Shown here: in pieces, positions 39,582 to 51,579 of the stretch
Layout of the letters: every line of letters starts with the position of its first letter
Numbering within the stretch: the first letter of the stretch is position 1
NCBI RefSeq assembly: GCF_901709675.1
Contig: NC_051088.1
Location: 24,339,193 to 24,403,192, forward strand
DNA length: 64,000 nt
Origin: Syngnathus acus
Taxonomy: Eukaryota; Chordata; Actinopteri; Syngnathiformes; Syngnathidae
Reading direction: 5' to 3'
The notes under the pieces: generated by a model
Database searches by the model: none
What the model saw: the letters and a program-made list of their open reading frames with translations, nothing else
What the model was told of the DNA's origin: nothing
Made by a program: the position numbers and the translations under genes

Positions 39582-40341
39582 CCGTTTTTTTCCATGTATA
39601 ATGCGCCCCCATGTATAATACGCACCCTAAAAATGGCATGTCGATGCTGGAAAAAAGCCTGTACCCATGTATAATACGCACCCAAATTTTGACTTTTTTT
39701 TTCATTTTTATAAAGTCCCAATGATCGTCACACACGCATCTGGGTGTGGTGAAATTTGTCCTCTGCATTTGACCCATCCCCGTGTGATTTTGATCCATCC
39801 CCTGGGGGAGAGGGGAGCAGTGAGCAGCAGCGGCGCCGCGCTCGGGAATCATTTGGTGATCTAACCCCCCAATTCCAACCCTTAATGCTGAGTGCCAAGC
39901 AGGGAGGCAATGGGTCCCATTTTTATAGTCTTTGGTATGACCCGGCCGGGTTACTTAAGTCCATTTATTTATTACCATTTATTATTCACAATTGTCATGG
40001 TGATCTTTCTGGTGATTTCTTAACTAGGCTGGATGTATTTTTTTTGTTGGCGTTGATTTCTCCGACTGCCCAGAAAGGCACCACCGCGATCAGTTAGGTT
40101 AAAATGAAAAGAGAGGAAAGTGACATTGTAAAGAACCATCCGTGACAAGATTTTCTTCAAAAATTGGGGTACCATGATTTTCTTGAAAAAAAAAAAAAGA
40201 ATTTTTTTTCTTTTTATTGTACCCATGTATAATGCGCACCCCAGATTTTAGGACAATAAATTAGTTAAATCTCTACCTTTATGCCTCTTCTTTGTGTCTT
40301 CACTGACGTATTTGTTTTTCATTATACATGGAAAAAAACGG
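39582..40341. mobile_element. TATAATGCGC-family MITE, copy 2, with nested repeat
   Basis: Ends CCGTTTTTTTCCATGTATAA and ...ATTATACATGG...ACGG are flanked by TA (39580-39581, 40342-40343). Homologous text to the 31796 copy is interrupted at about 39696-39955 by another repeat. A second extra segment lies near 40270-40318, so the length grows to 760 bp. Confidence 0.85.
39696..39955 (-). repeat. Nested fish dispersed repeat
   Basis: AAAGTCCCAATGATCGTCAC, then ACATCTGGGTGTGGTGAAAT-type text, CTGCATTTGACCCATCCC, GGGAGCAGTGAGCAGCAGCG and TTGGTATGACCCGGCCGGGT, is the reverse-strand version of the unit seen at 13681-13816. It lies inside the MITE, so it inserted later. Class not certain (SINE or MITE). 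Confidence 0.65.
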
Positions 40342-40345
40342 TATA

Positions 40346-40440
40346 TTTATACAAGGCTTCCATCGTTGTAGTTTTCCAGGCAAAATTGGAATTTTGCACC
40401 TCATCAAAATATAACACATCAATAGGAAAAACTCTACTAC
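40346..40440 (+). repeat. 95-bp dispersed unit, copy 1
   Basis: TTTATACAAGGCTTCCATCG, then TGTAGTTTTCCAGGCAAAAT and TTTTGCACCTCATCAAAATA, recurs at 44812-44905 with about 90% identity by eye. No known family recognised. Confidence 0.75.
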
Positions 40441-42338
40441 AAATCTTTCTTGAAATGAACAAGCCACAAAAATATCATACTGGAAAGCAGTACGATGAGA
40501 TGGCTCGCAGTTCTTAAGTTTAGGGTTTGAAAAAAAAATAGACGGACGGGAAACCTTGCCATGAAGTGCGTTGATTATGGATGAAATGTAAATATGAATA
40601 CTTCCCTTTTACATATCTTACGAAGGGTACATGAATGCAGACACACTTGTGTACGCGTTGTATGAGTATGTGAAAAGAAGTTGGACAAGCCCCTGTTCAC
40701 CATGGCGACGCCAAACCTCTATGTTCTCCCGTCTCTACGGCAACCGGGGCCCTGAGTTCCCTCTCGCTGGCTGTGCCATTGAACTCCCCCCAGTGAGAGA
40801 CAATAGACAAGGACCTGGTGCTGGTAATTTCTTATCACCAAATCCCATTAGGCTCCAGCTTTTTTCATTAACGCACACAAAAGTAAAGTGCTGCACATGA
40901 GCTTCGTGGCTGCTTTGGTCCATGCTGTAACATGACATGCTTTTTTTTCAACACTAAATTTCATTAAGAAATCATTTGAAAATCCTTGCTCATAGTGAAT
41001 CTCAATATTATCTATTCATTTACAACTATTTCCACGTGGAAGCTTTCTGACATTTTCACATCCAAATAGGCAAAGAATAGGAAATGGCAGAACGCATCCA
41101 CTTCTTGAATCTTGCTTGAAATCATTTGCTTTTCAAAACTTTTTCATGCATCTAGGGCAGCATTTCTCAAAATCTAGACCAAGAGCCAATTTAATACATG
41201 CTGTATGTGCCCCGCTAAATGAACCTACTCAATATTCTAACCAACATTGTATAGCATCATATTGTGTGTATCATGATATTCATCTCTTTCCTGTTATTTT
41301 TAGTGAGAAATTGTCAAGATGATCATTGTCTTCACAGAAATGAATATCATTCATTGTTAATAAAATGATTAAAGGTCATTTCAGCCATTTTTTTTTATCC
41401 CAGAAGTGCTTATTAAACTGGTAGCCCTTTGCATAGTCATTACACAAGAAGTAGGCCTCAGTATAAAAATGGTTTGGATGACTTCCACGCAAGAGAGAGC
41501 GGAAACATCACTAATTTCATCTTGCCGCATGCCGTGGCTATGTTCATAAAATTTACAGTCCCCTCCCCAAAAGTGTTACAAGTGCATATCATACTTTGTG
41601 TCGCTCCAGGTCAACATAACACAGCATGAGCAAGCACAACTAGCTATGCCTTCATATCAAGCCAAAGAATACGACCAATAAAAAGCAGATGATTGCAAAA
41701 TGGAAGCCTGGCTCTGTGCATGCAAGTGAACACAACCATTTTGTATGAAATGAGCAGTTTGACAGTAGGTGGGTCTGACATGTAACCTACTTGTGTTTTT
41801 TTGTGTGTACCGCTAAGTGTTTTAGTGCATATGTGTGTGCGTATATGTACTTGCTTCTTGATTGACAGACAAAGGCCTAATCGCTCCTCCATTCAGGCAG
41901 CTCCAAAGGAAGTATTGACCCAAAAGCACTGTACTCCTCCTCCAGCTAACATGGCAATTTCATGTAATACCTGCAATAACACACATTTGTCAAAGGCGCA
42001 TCAAGCATCTGATTTTAAAAAGCAAGCTCTCGGACTAAAAGGGATTTGTCATAATACTACTGCACTTTTCGTCTTATTGCTCAATACTTTTAAGAATCCA
42101 AAAAGTGACTTCATTCCGGGACTCGACTAGCGGCTTGTGGGCCTTGTCTTGTTTTCAAAAGAAGTGGTGCGCATGAAGGAGCAAGAGTTATTCCTTGTTT
42201 GTGTTGGGCTTCACACCGACGCCACGGCAGAGAAACAGCTTTTGGAAAATGTCACATCAAAACATACAATAAATGAGAGTATCTATGAGTGTTTTCACCC
42301 TCATTACTTGCTGCAGTGTGATGTTAGATTTTATTGAG

Positions 42339-42666
42339 CAGTGGTCCTCAACCACCGGGCCGTGGACCGATACCGGTTCGTGGGTCATTTGGTACCGGGC
42401 CGCACAGAACAAAAAAAAAAAAAGCGACATTTTCTGCGGTTCCAGCGACCAAAACAAAGCTACGGAGCAGATCGTTTTATTTTTATGCGCTTTGTATTTG
42501 TTTTTATGCCAGTCATATCATTTTATTTCATCGTATTTATATATTGATTATAAATGTATTTATTTATATATATATTATTATTTATATATTTATATAAAGG
42601 TCCGTGTCTGTGAAAATATTGTCTGACATGTAACCGGTCGGTGGTGCAAAAAAGGTTGGTACATTG
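42339..42666. mobile_element. hAT-type MITE (CAGTGGTCCTCAACC)
   Basis: The left end CAGTGGTCCTCAACCACCGG and the right end CCGGTCGGTGGTGCAAAAAA...GGTTGGTACATTG are inverse with changes. Candidate 8-bp flanks TTATTGAG (42331-42338) and ATATTGTT (42667-42674) agree at 5 of 8. The ends are characteristic of a common vertebrate hAT MITE family. 328 bp, AT-rich core. Confidence 0.75.
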
Positions 42667-43559
42667 ATATTGTTACAGCTCAGTTGGTTTTATTAGTATA
42701 AACTGTGTGTGTGTGTGTGTGTAGGTGTGTGTGCGCGTATGTGACACAGCTCACATCAATCTGCATATCTGCATATTAGCACTGGACCATTCCTTTAATT
42801 TCCGATTGTGACCGATAAGCATCAACTCTTGGCCCCTTTGTGGTTTTGTTTGCGTGTGTGTGTGCGTGTCAACCTGGTGATGACAAACGCATGTGACATT
42901 TGGCCGATTGACAGCAAGGGGCTTCAGACCTCCGTAAAGCTCAGTCTTCACTTCGGCTGACACTCAAAGTGCAAATAAATGGCGGGTGTATTGATCACTC
43001 ATGAGTATGATTGGAATCGCCATCTCGAAGCTGATTGGCTCATCTTTCAAAGCTTGGCAACATTGCCTTTCTGTAGGAAGGTAACAGATTTAATGAATGA
43101 GATGTTAATCGACAAAATAAATGAGGATGTAAGTTTGAATAAAAAAAGCTTTCGTGACCGTCGAGTTGTTATTCACTTTTTCTTACTTTGTTTCTAATCG
43201 TTCCTGGCTCTTGTCCTCACCTGCCAATCAAAATCCGGTAGAGGAGGATCTTCCAGATTCCTTTGTAGTATCTCAAAGAGTGAATTTTCTCAGTCATGAA
43301 AAAATATTTGAAATAGTGAAGGGAGTATGATGATGTTTTCGTGAATTTTCTCTGGATAATAAATAATGAGAAAATATTTAAAATACTGAAGGGAGTATGA
43401 TCATGTTTAAATAAATTCATTTTCTATTTCAATTTTTTCTTTAACCCTAACTTTGATGACAGCTTCCTGTTGAAAAATCAAACATTGATCAAAATTGTGA
43501 GATTATAAGTGAGAGTCATTTTATAATGTTTGTTGTGGAGCGTACGATTTATTTATTTC

Positions 43560-44170
43560 AGTAAATTGCAAAAAGCAAAGGCTAAAGTGTACCCCATCCA
43601 CACTTCAGCTGCGTCTACAAATTGTGTCCAGAAAATCGATGAGCAAAATCATGTCCGAGTCAAGTGCTTGGCCAAAGTCCCATGCACCTTCAAAGACCCT
43701 TCTGAGGATGTCAATCTGAAGGGCCTGGAAAGCCTCCAGAAACCAAAAGATGAAGGCTCAGGGGAGGGTTAACCTCACATATGAAGAAGAAAAAAAAAAA
43801 ACCTTGTTCATGTCACCTACTGACAAATTGCTTCCATTCATCCATCCACTTCTTGTGTTCTTGGACACCATCTACTAGAGGTTCCAAGCTCCACTTTAAA
43901 CTGGACAAATGGAGACATATGATTGCAAATGTGGAAACACTGAATGCGAGAATTAATTTTTGAGGTCTCAGTGAGTGGCCTTGTTGCATCTGCTATGTTT
44001 GCAGGCCATTCATGATGAGATACGGCAAAATTAAACCTCTGAGGAGTTCCACCAAAGTCACAAATATCACTGTGAGACATTCCTCTACATCCAGCATGAA
44101 AACGGATATCTAATCTGTATCAATGATGGCAGCCAGCGCAAACCTGAAGAACCTCAACACACAAGACTAT
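43560..44170. other. Degraded sequence next to a LINE remnant, no gene
   Basis: A short open frame at 43530-43772 and the stretch to 44170 have no recognised domain. Given the LINE RT block just downstream, this may be older LINE sequence. Confidence 0.35.
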
Positions 44171-44214
44171 AAAGATGACTTCAGGAAACATCACTTGCCC
44201 CTCACACTGTAAAA

Positions 44215-44320
44215 CTGCCCTGTGTCAATTGTTGAGACCTTCAAGTACCTGGGAATTACAGTCTCTCAGGACCTCAAGTGGGAGGCTTACACACTCCATC
44301 CTCATAAAGGATGTCATTTC
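44215..44320 (+). pseudogene. LINE reverse-transcriptase remnant
   Basis: One frame reads VSIVETFKYLGITVSQDLKW, the conserved 'v..fKYLG..is.dL.W' block of fish non-LTR retrotransposons, with stops soon after. Non-functional fragment on the + strand. Confidence 0.7.
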
Positions 44321-44811
44321 TGTTCCGTGTTTTCCCATCAAAGCCTTATTTCGAAACTACTCTCGTCGTTTTCCACCACCAGAGTGTGAACGGGCGTGTG
44401 AGCACTTTGAGTATAGAATTATATTTATTCTTGAATTACGTAAGTTGAATTCGGAGCCATGGTGGCATTCTTACCACCCTTTCTTCTGCACTGTCTCCAT
44501 GCCACCCACACCCGTCCGTGATCACGCCATTGTGGCCGTGTCACTGCTTTTATCTCATCACCCAGAGCAACCTCTCTATCTTATTGTCCTGCCACCGCTA
44601 TCTGTCTCTTTGTGGCTCTGATGAGGGTCACAAGGTCAGGCGGGGAGGGGGCTTGTCATTAGCTGGGGTTGTGTATGGATGTGTGCAGGTGAAGCGTGTA
44701 CTTGTGTAGACCTACACAAGGTAACGAGAGTCTTTAATGATCCATGTGAGGAGATGGGAGCAAAAGAAGAGCAGCAGCTCTCTCTCCCTCTCTCTGTATG
44801 TATATATAATA

Positions 44812-44905
44812 TATTTAAACAAGGCTTTCATCGTCGTAGTTCTCCAGGCAAAATTAGAATTTTGCACCTCATCAAAATACAACACGTCAACTCAGACTCT
44901 ACCAC
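44812..44905 (+). repeat. 95-bp dispersed unit, copy 2
   Basis: ACAAGGCTTTCATCGTCGTA, GTTCTCCAGGCAAAATTAGA and CACCTCATCAAAATACAACA match copy 1 at 40346-40440. It follows an AT-rich TATATAAT stretch, as copy 1 follows a TATATTTA stretch. Confidence 0.75.
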
Positions 44906-45106
44906 CAATGTGGATTAGATGTTGATCACGTCATTATTTATTCTATCGGCTACACAACAAACTGATGACTAACTAGTAGACTAATAAAAATGGTTCAAAT
45001 ATTAAAAAAAATATGAATGATAATAAAAATTGCTAGCAATATCTCTCTTTTTTTTAAAAGTGAAAAGAATGTTATTTTAGTATTGACATAGGAATTCGAT
45101 ACACAA

Positions 45107-45176
45107 TTTGTGGGCCACATAAAATGATGTGGCGGGCCGTATCTGGCCCCCGCGCCTTGAGTTTAACACTTGTGCT
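45107..45176. mobile_element. hAT end fragment (GTTTAACACTTGTG)
   Basis: GGCGGGCCGTATCTGGCCCC, CGCGCCTTGAGTTTAACACT and TGTG match the terminal text of the vertebrate hAT MITE family that ends '...CCTTGAGTTTGACACCTGTG' (recalled). Only one end is present here; a relative in the other orientation is at 57466. Confidence 0.6.
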
Positions 45177-45684
45177 TTAAGACAATAACGTGTTTGATAT
45201 GAAGTCTTTCCAGTACGGTGACGTGACCAACAACCAATAGACAAAAACTTTAACGTCAAGCACGACAGCGGACCACGTGACGCGGAAACACCGACGATAA
45301 CACGGACCATCCAGACATTTCCAGTATTTTTTTTTTTTTTGCAGACTGCCTTCTGTTCCTTTCCATGCTGACTGGCGCTTCTCTCGTGGGTGCTCATCAG
45401 CAGCAGTCAAAAAATGCTGACTCTGCTCCACTTTGTAAACAAGCACGAGTTAGTCCGGCAGTTCAGAAAACTCTTCTGCTGTTCACAAAAATCATACGTT
45501 CATTTCATTGATTCCTACAATGATTTAGGTGGGTGTCATATTTGTGAATGAAATACCATCAACTTCACCACGCACATCCACAGAGTGCCCAATTTGTCTC
45601 CATCAAATCAACCAAAGAGACCACCTACGCCGCAAAATAGGCCTCCTTTAACCGCGTCAAAAATTCTGTCTGCTTTTTGGGGAC

Positions 45685-45765
45685 AGCGTGGCTCAGTGAA
45701 CCAGTCGTCGACTTCCAACCCGGTGGTTGGGGTTTCCATCCCCAGCCGTTGTGACCATGTCGAAT
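45685..45765 (+). repeat. SINE-like tRNA-derived fragment
   Basis: GACAGCGTGGCTCAGTGAAC, CCGGTGGTTGGGGTTTCCAT and CCCCAGCCGTTGTGACCATG resemble the GTGGCGCAGTGG box A and GGTTCAATCCCC box B of a fish SINE. Degenerate and truncated by the adjoining Tc1-type element. Confidence 0.45.
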
Positions 45766-45770
45766 GGTAC

Positions 45771-46058
45771 ACTACCATTCAAAAGTTTAGGGTCACCCAG
45801 ACAATTTAGTATTTTCCATGAAAGTGCACAAGACTTTTCTAATCATCCATTAGCCTTCTAACCCAATTAGCAAACACAATGGACCATTAGAACACTGGAG
45901 AGATGGTTGCTGGAAATGTAGATATTGCATTAAAAACGAGACTTTTGCAGCTAGAACCACATGAACAATGTATAGCGTATATTCTTGATTGTTATCTTCA
46001 TTGAAAAATAGCCATTTTCTTTGAAAAATAAGGACATAGTATCTAAGTGACCCCAAAC
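45771..46058. mobile_element. Tc1-type MITE (CACTACCATTCAAAAGTTTAGGGTCAC)
   Basis: The left end CACTACCATTCAAAAGTTTA plus GGGTCACCCAGACAATT, and the right end ...TCTAAGTGACCCCAAACTTT, share the terminal sequence of the twin-hairpin element at 34617-34918. The interior has GAAAAATAGCCATTTTCTTT and ATTAGAACACTGGAG text of a known fish family (recalled). Non-coding. Confidence 0.7.
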
Positions 46059-46511
46059 TTTTTTTTGTCACCAAAGTGCTGAGATGTGCAGGAGGCACGC
46101 TCAGTGATGCTACCAGTTTTACAAACATGTTTCTACACCAAGAGATCATCATAAGAAGATAAGCTAGGAGACACTAGGCTTGTGCTAGGCCTTTTTTGTT
46201 TCCGTGTTGGTGCCCTGAGCGTGTGTATTTACATCCATGTGTAGGCGTGTATCAATGACACTATTTGTTCAGCTTTGCCTGCTTTCTCAAGGTTGCCTCA
46301 TCAAAAAGAAAGCGTTTGCCAGAGGGAACGGAATCCATACCAAAAATAAAATACTCTCCCATCTTGAGTGGAATTGATGAACAGATTGACAGTTAGTACG
46401 TTTACAGTACAAGTGAAGCCAATGACATGTAAACACCGAATCTGATCCTGTTTGAAATGAGTTGGATTAACCTCCTCGACTATTCCATTAGAAACAAATT
46501 CCTGTTGCATG

Positions 46512-46606
46512 TACCGTATTTTTCCGACTACAAGATTTGAATCCAGCGGTTTGTCGTCGGGTGTAGAGTTTATCTGGATTTTTCGTTTACATACGGTATA
46601 TCAAAC
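46512..46606. mobile_element. Short mariner-type remnant (ACCGTATTTTTCCGACTA)
   Basis: Starts TACCGTATTTTTCCGACTAC and ends ...GTTTACATACGGTATA. The short outer inverse TACCGTA / TACGGTA with TA outside fits a mariner-type MITE of about 90 bp. Confidence 0.55.
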
Positions 46607-46699
46607 GATCAAAAATCAAAACAACAATATAACGAATGATCTAAAGTGCAAATGTAAACACTTTTGCTCGATTTGTTTGTCAAATGCTGCTGCAGATCT

Positions 46700-49320
46700 T
46701 TCTTTTCCAATGTTGCTTGAACAACTGTTGCAGCTGAGATCTTCCTTTTTGCAGAAGCCTTTCCCAAATCGATGCCACAAAAGCACAGAAATGCCAAATG
46801 AATAATCAAGATTCATCGTGATTATTCTGCTCAAGAAAGATTCACAAAGGGGGTGGTGGCACAAACTGTCGCACTTCTTCCATTCCTGGTTCTGTCTGAA
46901 TAGGAAAGGCAGAAAGTTGTTGTTTTTTTTCTCCACGCCGTCATACCAGGCAACTGCCAGTGGCCTCCATGTTGACACAGCTGCCACAATGGTAGCTAAA
47001 GGCCTCCCATTGTGACAGTAACCCCGTGCCCGGTCCAGACCCGGCAGGGTTATCCAGTGCACCGGCCAAAAAGCCCCTTCAATATCAGCTTGCATGTATA
47101 AGACTAAGCTGCATTATTCAGCATCGACAATGGGAAATCACACTTTGAAAGTCATTTTCAAAAAAAGGGGGGAAGCCAATCCAGATGTATTGTTTCTCTT
47201 TGGCTGAGCGGCCTGCCCCTCCCAAAGCCTGTGTTTCATTCATAGCCATTATACGTACAGACAAATTAAATAAAAGCGAGTACGGGGTCGGAGGAGCGCC
47301 GACATTCGCCAGCGGCATTCGGCCTCAGGAGGATCTCTTTGGAGCACTCGTTGAAAGATGCAAATAACACGACGTAGCTTCTCTTATTGCAGCTTTGCAC
47401 AACTTCAAACGACACATGTGAAGCAACAATTTGGTGGAGTTAGCGCTTAGCCCTTTTTCAGTTTTTTTTCCCCGCAAATCTCGAGCACATGACAACTATA
47501 TGGCGGCCTGCTGAGAAGAATGAAGGTATGTTGCTACTCTTGACACGTGTGTGTGTGTTTGACATGGCTGAACCTGTTCTATAATGATCTCAATTTAAAT
47601 TTTCTCCGACTATTTGAGCAGCAACCGCCTCTTCAATGAATGATTGATTACTCAATGATTGAGCGTGTTTCATAAGATTAACTTCTTCACTCATTTGCCT
47701 AAAGACGACTTGTGCTTGGATTTAATTTTCACCCAAGTTTCTCAAGTCATCTCATCTCTTGTCAAATACTGTAAGCAGTCCAGTGACATGTTCAAGAGGT
47801 GCGACAAAGCGAGAGTGAGCAAAAAAAGGTGACTGATGGGATGGAGAAAAGGGCAGTTGGAGGGGTGCCACTCTTTGAAAGCAGGGGATCTTGGCTGAGA
47901 CCCCATTTAGGATGAGTGGGAGAACTCTGGAGCAACACAGGCAAGTGGCGACTGGGGGTGGGCACTCCTCAGTCCTGCACTTAAAGGCCCTCTGCAGGAA
48001 GTCCTCATTCTTCCTCCTTTGCAGCAGCACCAGCGGTAGTAGCAAAATGCCTAATTTAGCACATGGGAGGAAGGGCAGGATGTATTGAGGGAGGGAGGGG
48101 GGGATGAGAGGGGGACCCCCATCCTCCTATAAGGTGGGTGGGGGGTGTAACATCAAAACTGAGAGGTAAATGTCAGGAAGAACCCAAGCATTCAAGTTAT
48201 TTCTTGTTTATTTATGTGTGCACACTTTGTAATGCAATCACTGTGTGACATTTGACAAGGGAATCTTAGCGACATCCCTCAAATTACCGGCAAAACCTAC
48301 GAAATACCTACAAATGTGATTTTGTACACATCATAAAACTGCTAATGTTACATTTAAAAAAATGAGAGAACCATATTGTATTATAAATCTGATAATCCAC
48401 GTATCGAACTGCTCAAGATGTTTGTTGGTCAGTCTCATGTAACTTTGAATCTCATAGGTGATGGCGCTTTAAATGATGATGAATCAACAAATGGGATTCT
48501 CCCAAAAGTAGTCATGATAACAAGAGCTCCACATGCATGCCGTCCCCATGCACACAACCACCACGAGATGATTGAATACAATTCAAATTCCACAGCACAT
48601 GATGTGACTTGACACGAGGGCATGCTACATATGCTGCTGCCACTCGAATGACAAATGAGATAGCAGTGTAAAGAAATGCGGCTCTTTGAATTTCTAAAAC
48701 ACAAATACGAGCTTTTTAATCTTTCATATTTGATTCACCTTGACCCTTCCCACTCAGGATGTGTGAAGGTTGCCGTGTCTATACTTCTGTACAACTGTGT
48801 CAAAATAAGCGTATGAAGGACCAACAGGTCAGCGCTTGAACCTCGGTGTGTGCGTGCGTAAGCTCTGTCAGTGCAGTTGAGCTGCAGAAGTTGACAGCTT
48901 GCTATGACAAAAAACAACTGGCTGCGTCGTCTAATGCACCGCAGATATTCCTTTGATTTGGCGGGGATTATTATTAACACCTGATCGATCCGTTAACTGG
49001 TTGTCTCTAGCACTCTCTCTGGTTGACCTGCCTTTTGCGGTTTTGGCAAGCAGTCCAGGATGTTCCATGCCTAAAGTCAGCTCTGGAGAATTTGGGATAT
49101 TTCCAGTGAAAGTCGGACAAATATGTGATACACAATGTCCATTGCTTGGGTAAACCACAAACGTATGGTCTTTGTTTAAGTAACACTGATACACTATTAG
49201 CCAACTCGTAAATAGATTTATTTTTGTCTTTTACAGACAGAAATGCGTGGCCTTCAGAGGCCTGCAACATTTTGCATATGCTTAAATTCTTTTAATCTGA
49301 TGTTGTTGGCCACATTGACA
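46700..49320. other. sox1-proximal desert, no gene seen
   Basis: Mostly unique sequence without recognised repeats. 48880-49060 has clean enhancer-like text (GTTGACAGCTTGCTATGACA, CCTTTGATTTGGCGGGGATT, TTATTATTAACACCTGATCG). A G-rich stretch lies at 48085-48145. No exons are supported. Confidence 0.45.
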
Positions 49321-49321
49321 C

Positions 49322-49324
<3 letters not shown>

Positions 49325-49366
<42 letters not shown>
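49325..49366. repeat. (TA)21 microsatellite
   Basis: A pure TA repeat of about 42 bp followed by an A/AAAT-rich stretch to 49420. Confidence 0.97.
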
Positions 49367-49370
<4 letters not shown>

Positions 49371-49933
49371 CGTTTTTTAAATAAAAAAATAAAAATAAAA
49401 TAAATAAATAATAATAATTTGCATGGTGATTATATTTTTGGGAAGATTAAAATGTTGTCAGATTGACCCTAGAGCAATTTTGGTAGGATTTCCAATGTTT
49501 ATAACAGATGACAGTTATTTTATGGTTATCTGTCTGTATGTGTGTGTGTTCTTGCCTGTTGGTGATTGTGTGTGTTAAATATCTTTCTCTCTTGTTCACC
49601 ACAGAGCAGTGAAAGGAAACAAAAGAGGGCACGTGCTCTGCGCCGTCCGTCAGTCAAACGTTTCCTAGCAACACTTTTGCACCTGTGGCTCGGAATGGTC
49701 GAGCAGAGCCTGATGCTGAAATTTCCAACATTCAATTTACAGCGGTTAGTTGTTGCTTAAGTCATAAAATTCTAAAACTGACCATTTTTAATATATATAT
49801 ATTAATATTATGCAAAACTCCAGCTTTCACCAAAATGACAAAGTCCAACCTATCATGGTTTTAAACAACAGGAGAATGAGTCTAAATAATGTTTGGAGAA
49901 GTCATAAAATGTACAGTTATTTTATGGTTTATG

Positions 49934-50104
<171 letters not shown>

Positions 50105-50149
50105 GCTATATATTTGCACGTATGTATGTATAGTTGCACGCACGCACGC

Positions 50150-50514
50150 GCAGCCAGCCACTGTGACGTCATCAGAGACGCTCCGGCCCGCGCATGCAAA
50201 TGAGGTTCCCGCTCCACCCTCTCCATTCGCCGCCTGTGCTCATTTAGTGGCAGTCAGCGCATGCGACGGCCCGGGCACGCTCCACCAAGTTTTGCCAGCG
50301 CAGCTCGGAGCAAAGTGGCGCACGCATATGCTGGGCTCCCAGGCTGACGGATGACAACAAAAAGTCCAACACGTGGAAGTAAGGAGCAAGTTTCCCTCTG
50401 AGACCGCGACTGCACTTTATCAGTGTCCTCGGGGGTGCGGTGGGGTGGGGGAGACGATCGAGGTGAAGGGTGAATGTTTTTGCGTGTCTGAGTGATTCGG
50501 CCAAGACAAGGTGA
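50150..50514 (+). promoter_or_regulatory. sox1 promoter and 5' UTR
   Basis: CpG-richer than the desert. It has a perfect CRE palindrome TGACGTCA at 50164-50171 and a perfect POU octamer ATGCAAAT at 50194-50201, 22 bases apart, and several CATGCG/GCGCATG words. No TATA box is seen near a likely start site. The transcription start is unknown, probably between about 50230 and 50400. Confidence 0.55.
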
Positions 50515-51579
50515 ATGTACAGCATCATGATGGAGACCGATTTGCACTCCCCCGTGGTGCAGCATGGCAACCCGTCCAACCCCGGGGGGCATGGCGGCGG
50601 CGGCGGAACCAAAGTCCCCCAGGAGCGAATCAAGAGACCCATGAACGCTTTCATGGTGTGGTCGCGTGGGCAGCGACGCAAGATGGCCCAGGAGAACCCC
50701 AAGATGCACAACTCGGAGATCAGCAAGCGGCTGGGGGCCGAGTGGAAGGTGATGACCGAGGCCGAGAAGCGGCCCTTCATCGACGAGGCCAAGCGGCTGC
50801 GGGCCATGCACATGAAGGAGCACCCGGACTACAAGTACCGGCCGCGGAGGAAGACCAAGACGTTGCTCAAAAAGGACAAATACTCGCTCGCCGGTGGGCT
50901 CCTCGGCAATGCGGCGGGCGGACAGCGCCTGGAGAGCCCCGGCGGGGGGGCCCTGGGCTCCAGTGCGGGCATGTACACGGCGCACGTCAACGGTTGGCCC
51001 AACGGCACTTACTCCGGACAGGTGGCCGCCGCGGCTGCGGCTGCTCACGCCATGATGCAGGAGGCGCAGCTGGCTTACACGCAACACTCGGGCGTCGGCG
51101 CTCACCCGCACCACCACACGCACCAGCACTCGCATCAGCACCCACACAACCCGCAAGCCGTGCACAGGTACGACATGAGCGCCTTATCTTACAGCCCCAT
51201 CTCGAACTCGCAGAGTTACATGAGCGCCTCCCCGCCGGTCTACGGGGGCATCACGGGCTTCACGCACCAGCACCACAGCGCCGGCGTGTCACCGGTGTCG
51301 GGAGCGCTCGGGGGAGCGCTCGGTGGAGCGCTCGGGGGAGCGCTCGGGGGAACTCTTGGCCCCCTGGTGAAGTCGGAGCCGAGCGCGAGTCCCCCGGTCT
51401 CCACGGCGCGTCAGCCGTGCCCCTCGGGGGATCTGCGGGACATGATCAGCATGTACTTGCCCACCGGGGAGGCGGCGAGTGACTCGTCCGTGCAGGGGCG
51501 CCTGCACGTGCTCCACACGCAGCACTACACGGGGAGCAGCGCCCACGTGAACGGGACGGTACCCCTGACGCACATTTAA
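50515..51579 (+). CDS. sox1: SoxB1 transcription factor Sox1
   Basis: A single exon of 354 aa plus TAA. The start gives [13 protein letters not shown], the SOX1 N-terminus. The HMG box (about residues 38-115) contains [32 protein letters not shown] and [17 protein letters not shown], binds CTTTGTT-type sites and bends DNA. The SoxB1 group-B homology follows ([15 protein letters not shown]). SOX1 rather than SOX2 or SOX3 is indicated by [57 protein letters not shown] and the C-terminus [10 protein letters not shown]. The C-terminal half is the transactivation region, with an alanine run, a histidine-rich stretch (about 198-212) and a repeated GALG stretch. Sox1 maintains neural progenitors. 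Which teleost ohnologue (sox1a or sox1b) cannot be told from this window. Confidence 0.97.
   Translation: MYSIMMETDLHSPVVQHGNPSNPGGHGGGGGTKVPQERIKRPMNAFMVWSRGQRRKMAQENPKMHNSEISKRLGAEWKVMTEAEKRPFIDEAKRLRAMHMKEHPDYKYRPRRKTKTLLKKDKYSLAGGLLGNAAGGQRLESPGGGALGSSAGMYTAHVNGWPNGTYSGQVAAAAAAAHAMMQEAQLAYTQHSGVGAHPHHHTHQHSHQHPHNPQAVHRYDMSALSYSPISNSQSYMSASPPVYGGITGFTHQHHSAGVSPVSGALGGALGGALGGALGGTLGPLVKSEPSASPPVSTARQPCPSGDLRDMISMYLPTGEAASDSSVQGRLHVLHTQHYTGSSAHVNGTVPLTHI

Noticed and set aside
50254-51573. Long open frames antisense and in shifted frame across sox1 (up to 323 codons)
   Set aside because: They are by-products of the GC-rich, stop-poor sox1 coding sequence; the SoxB1 frame explains the region completely.
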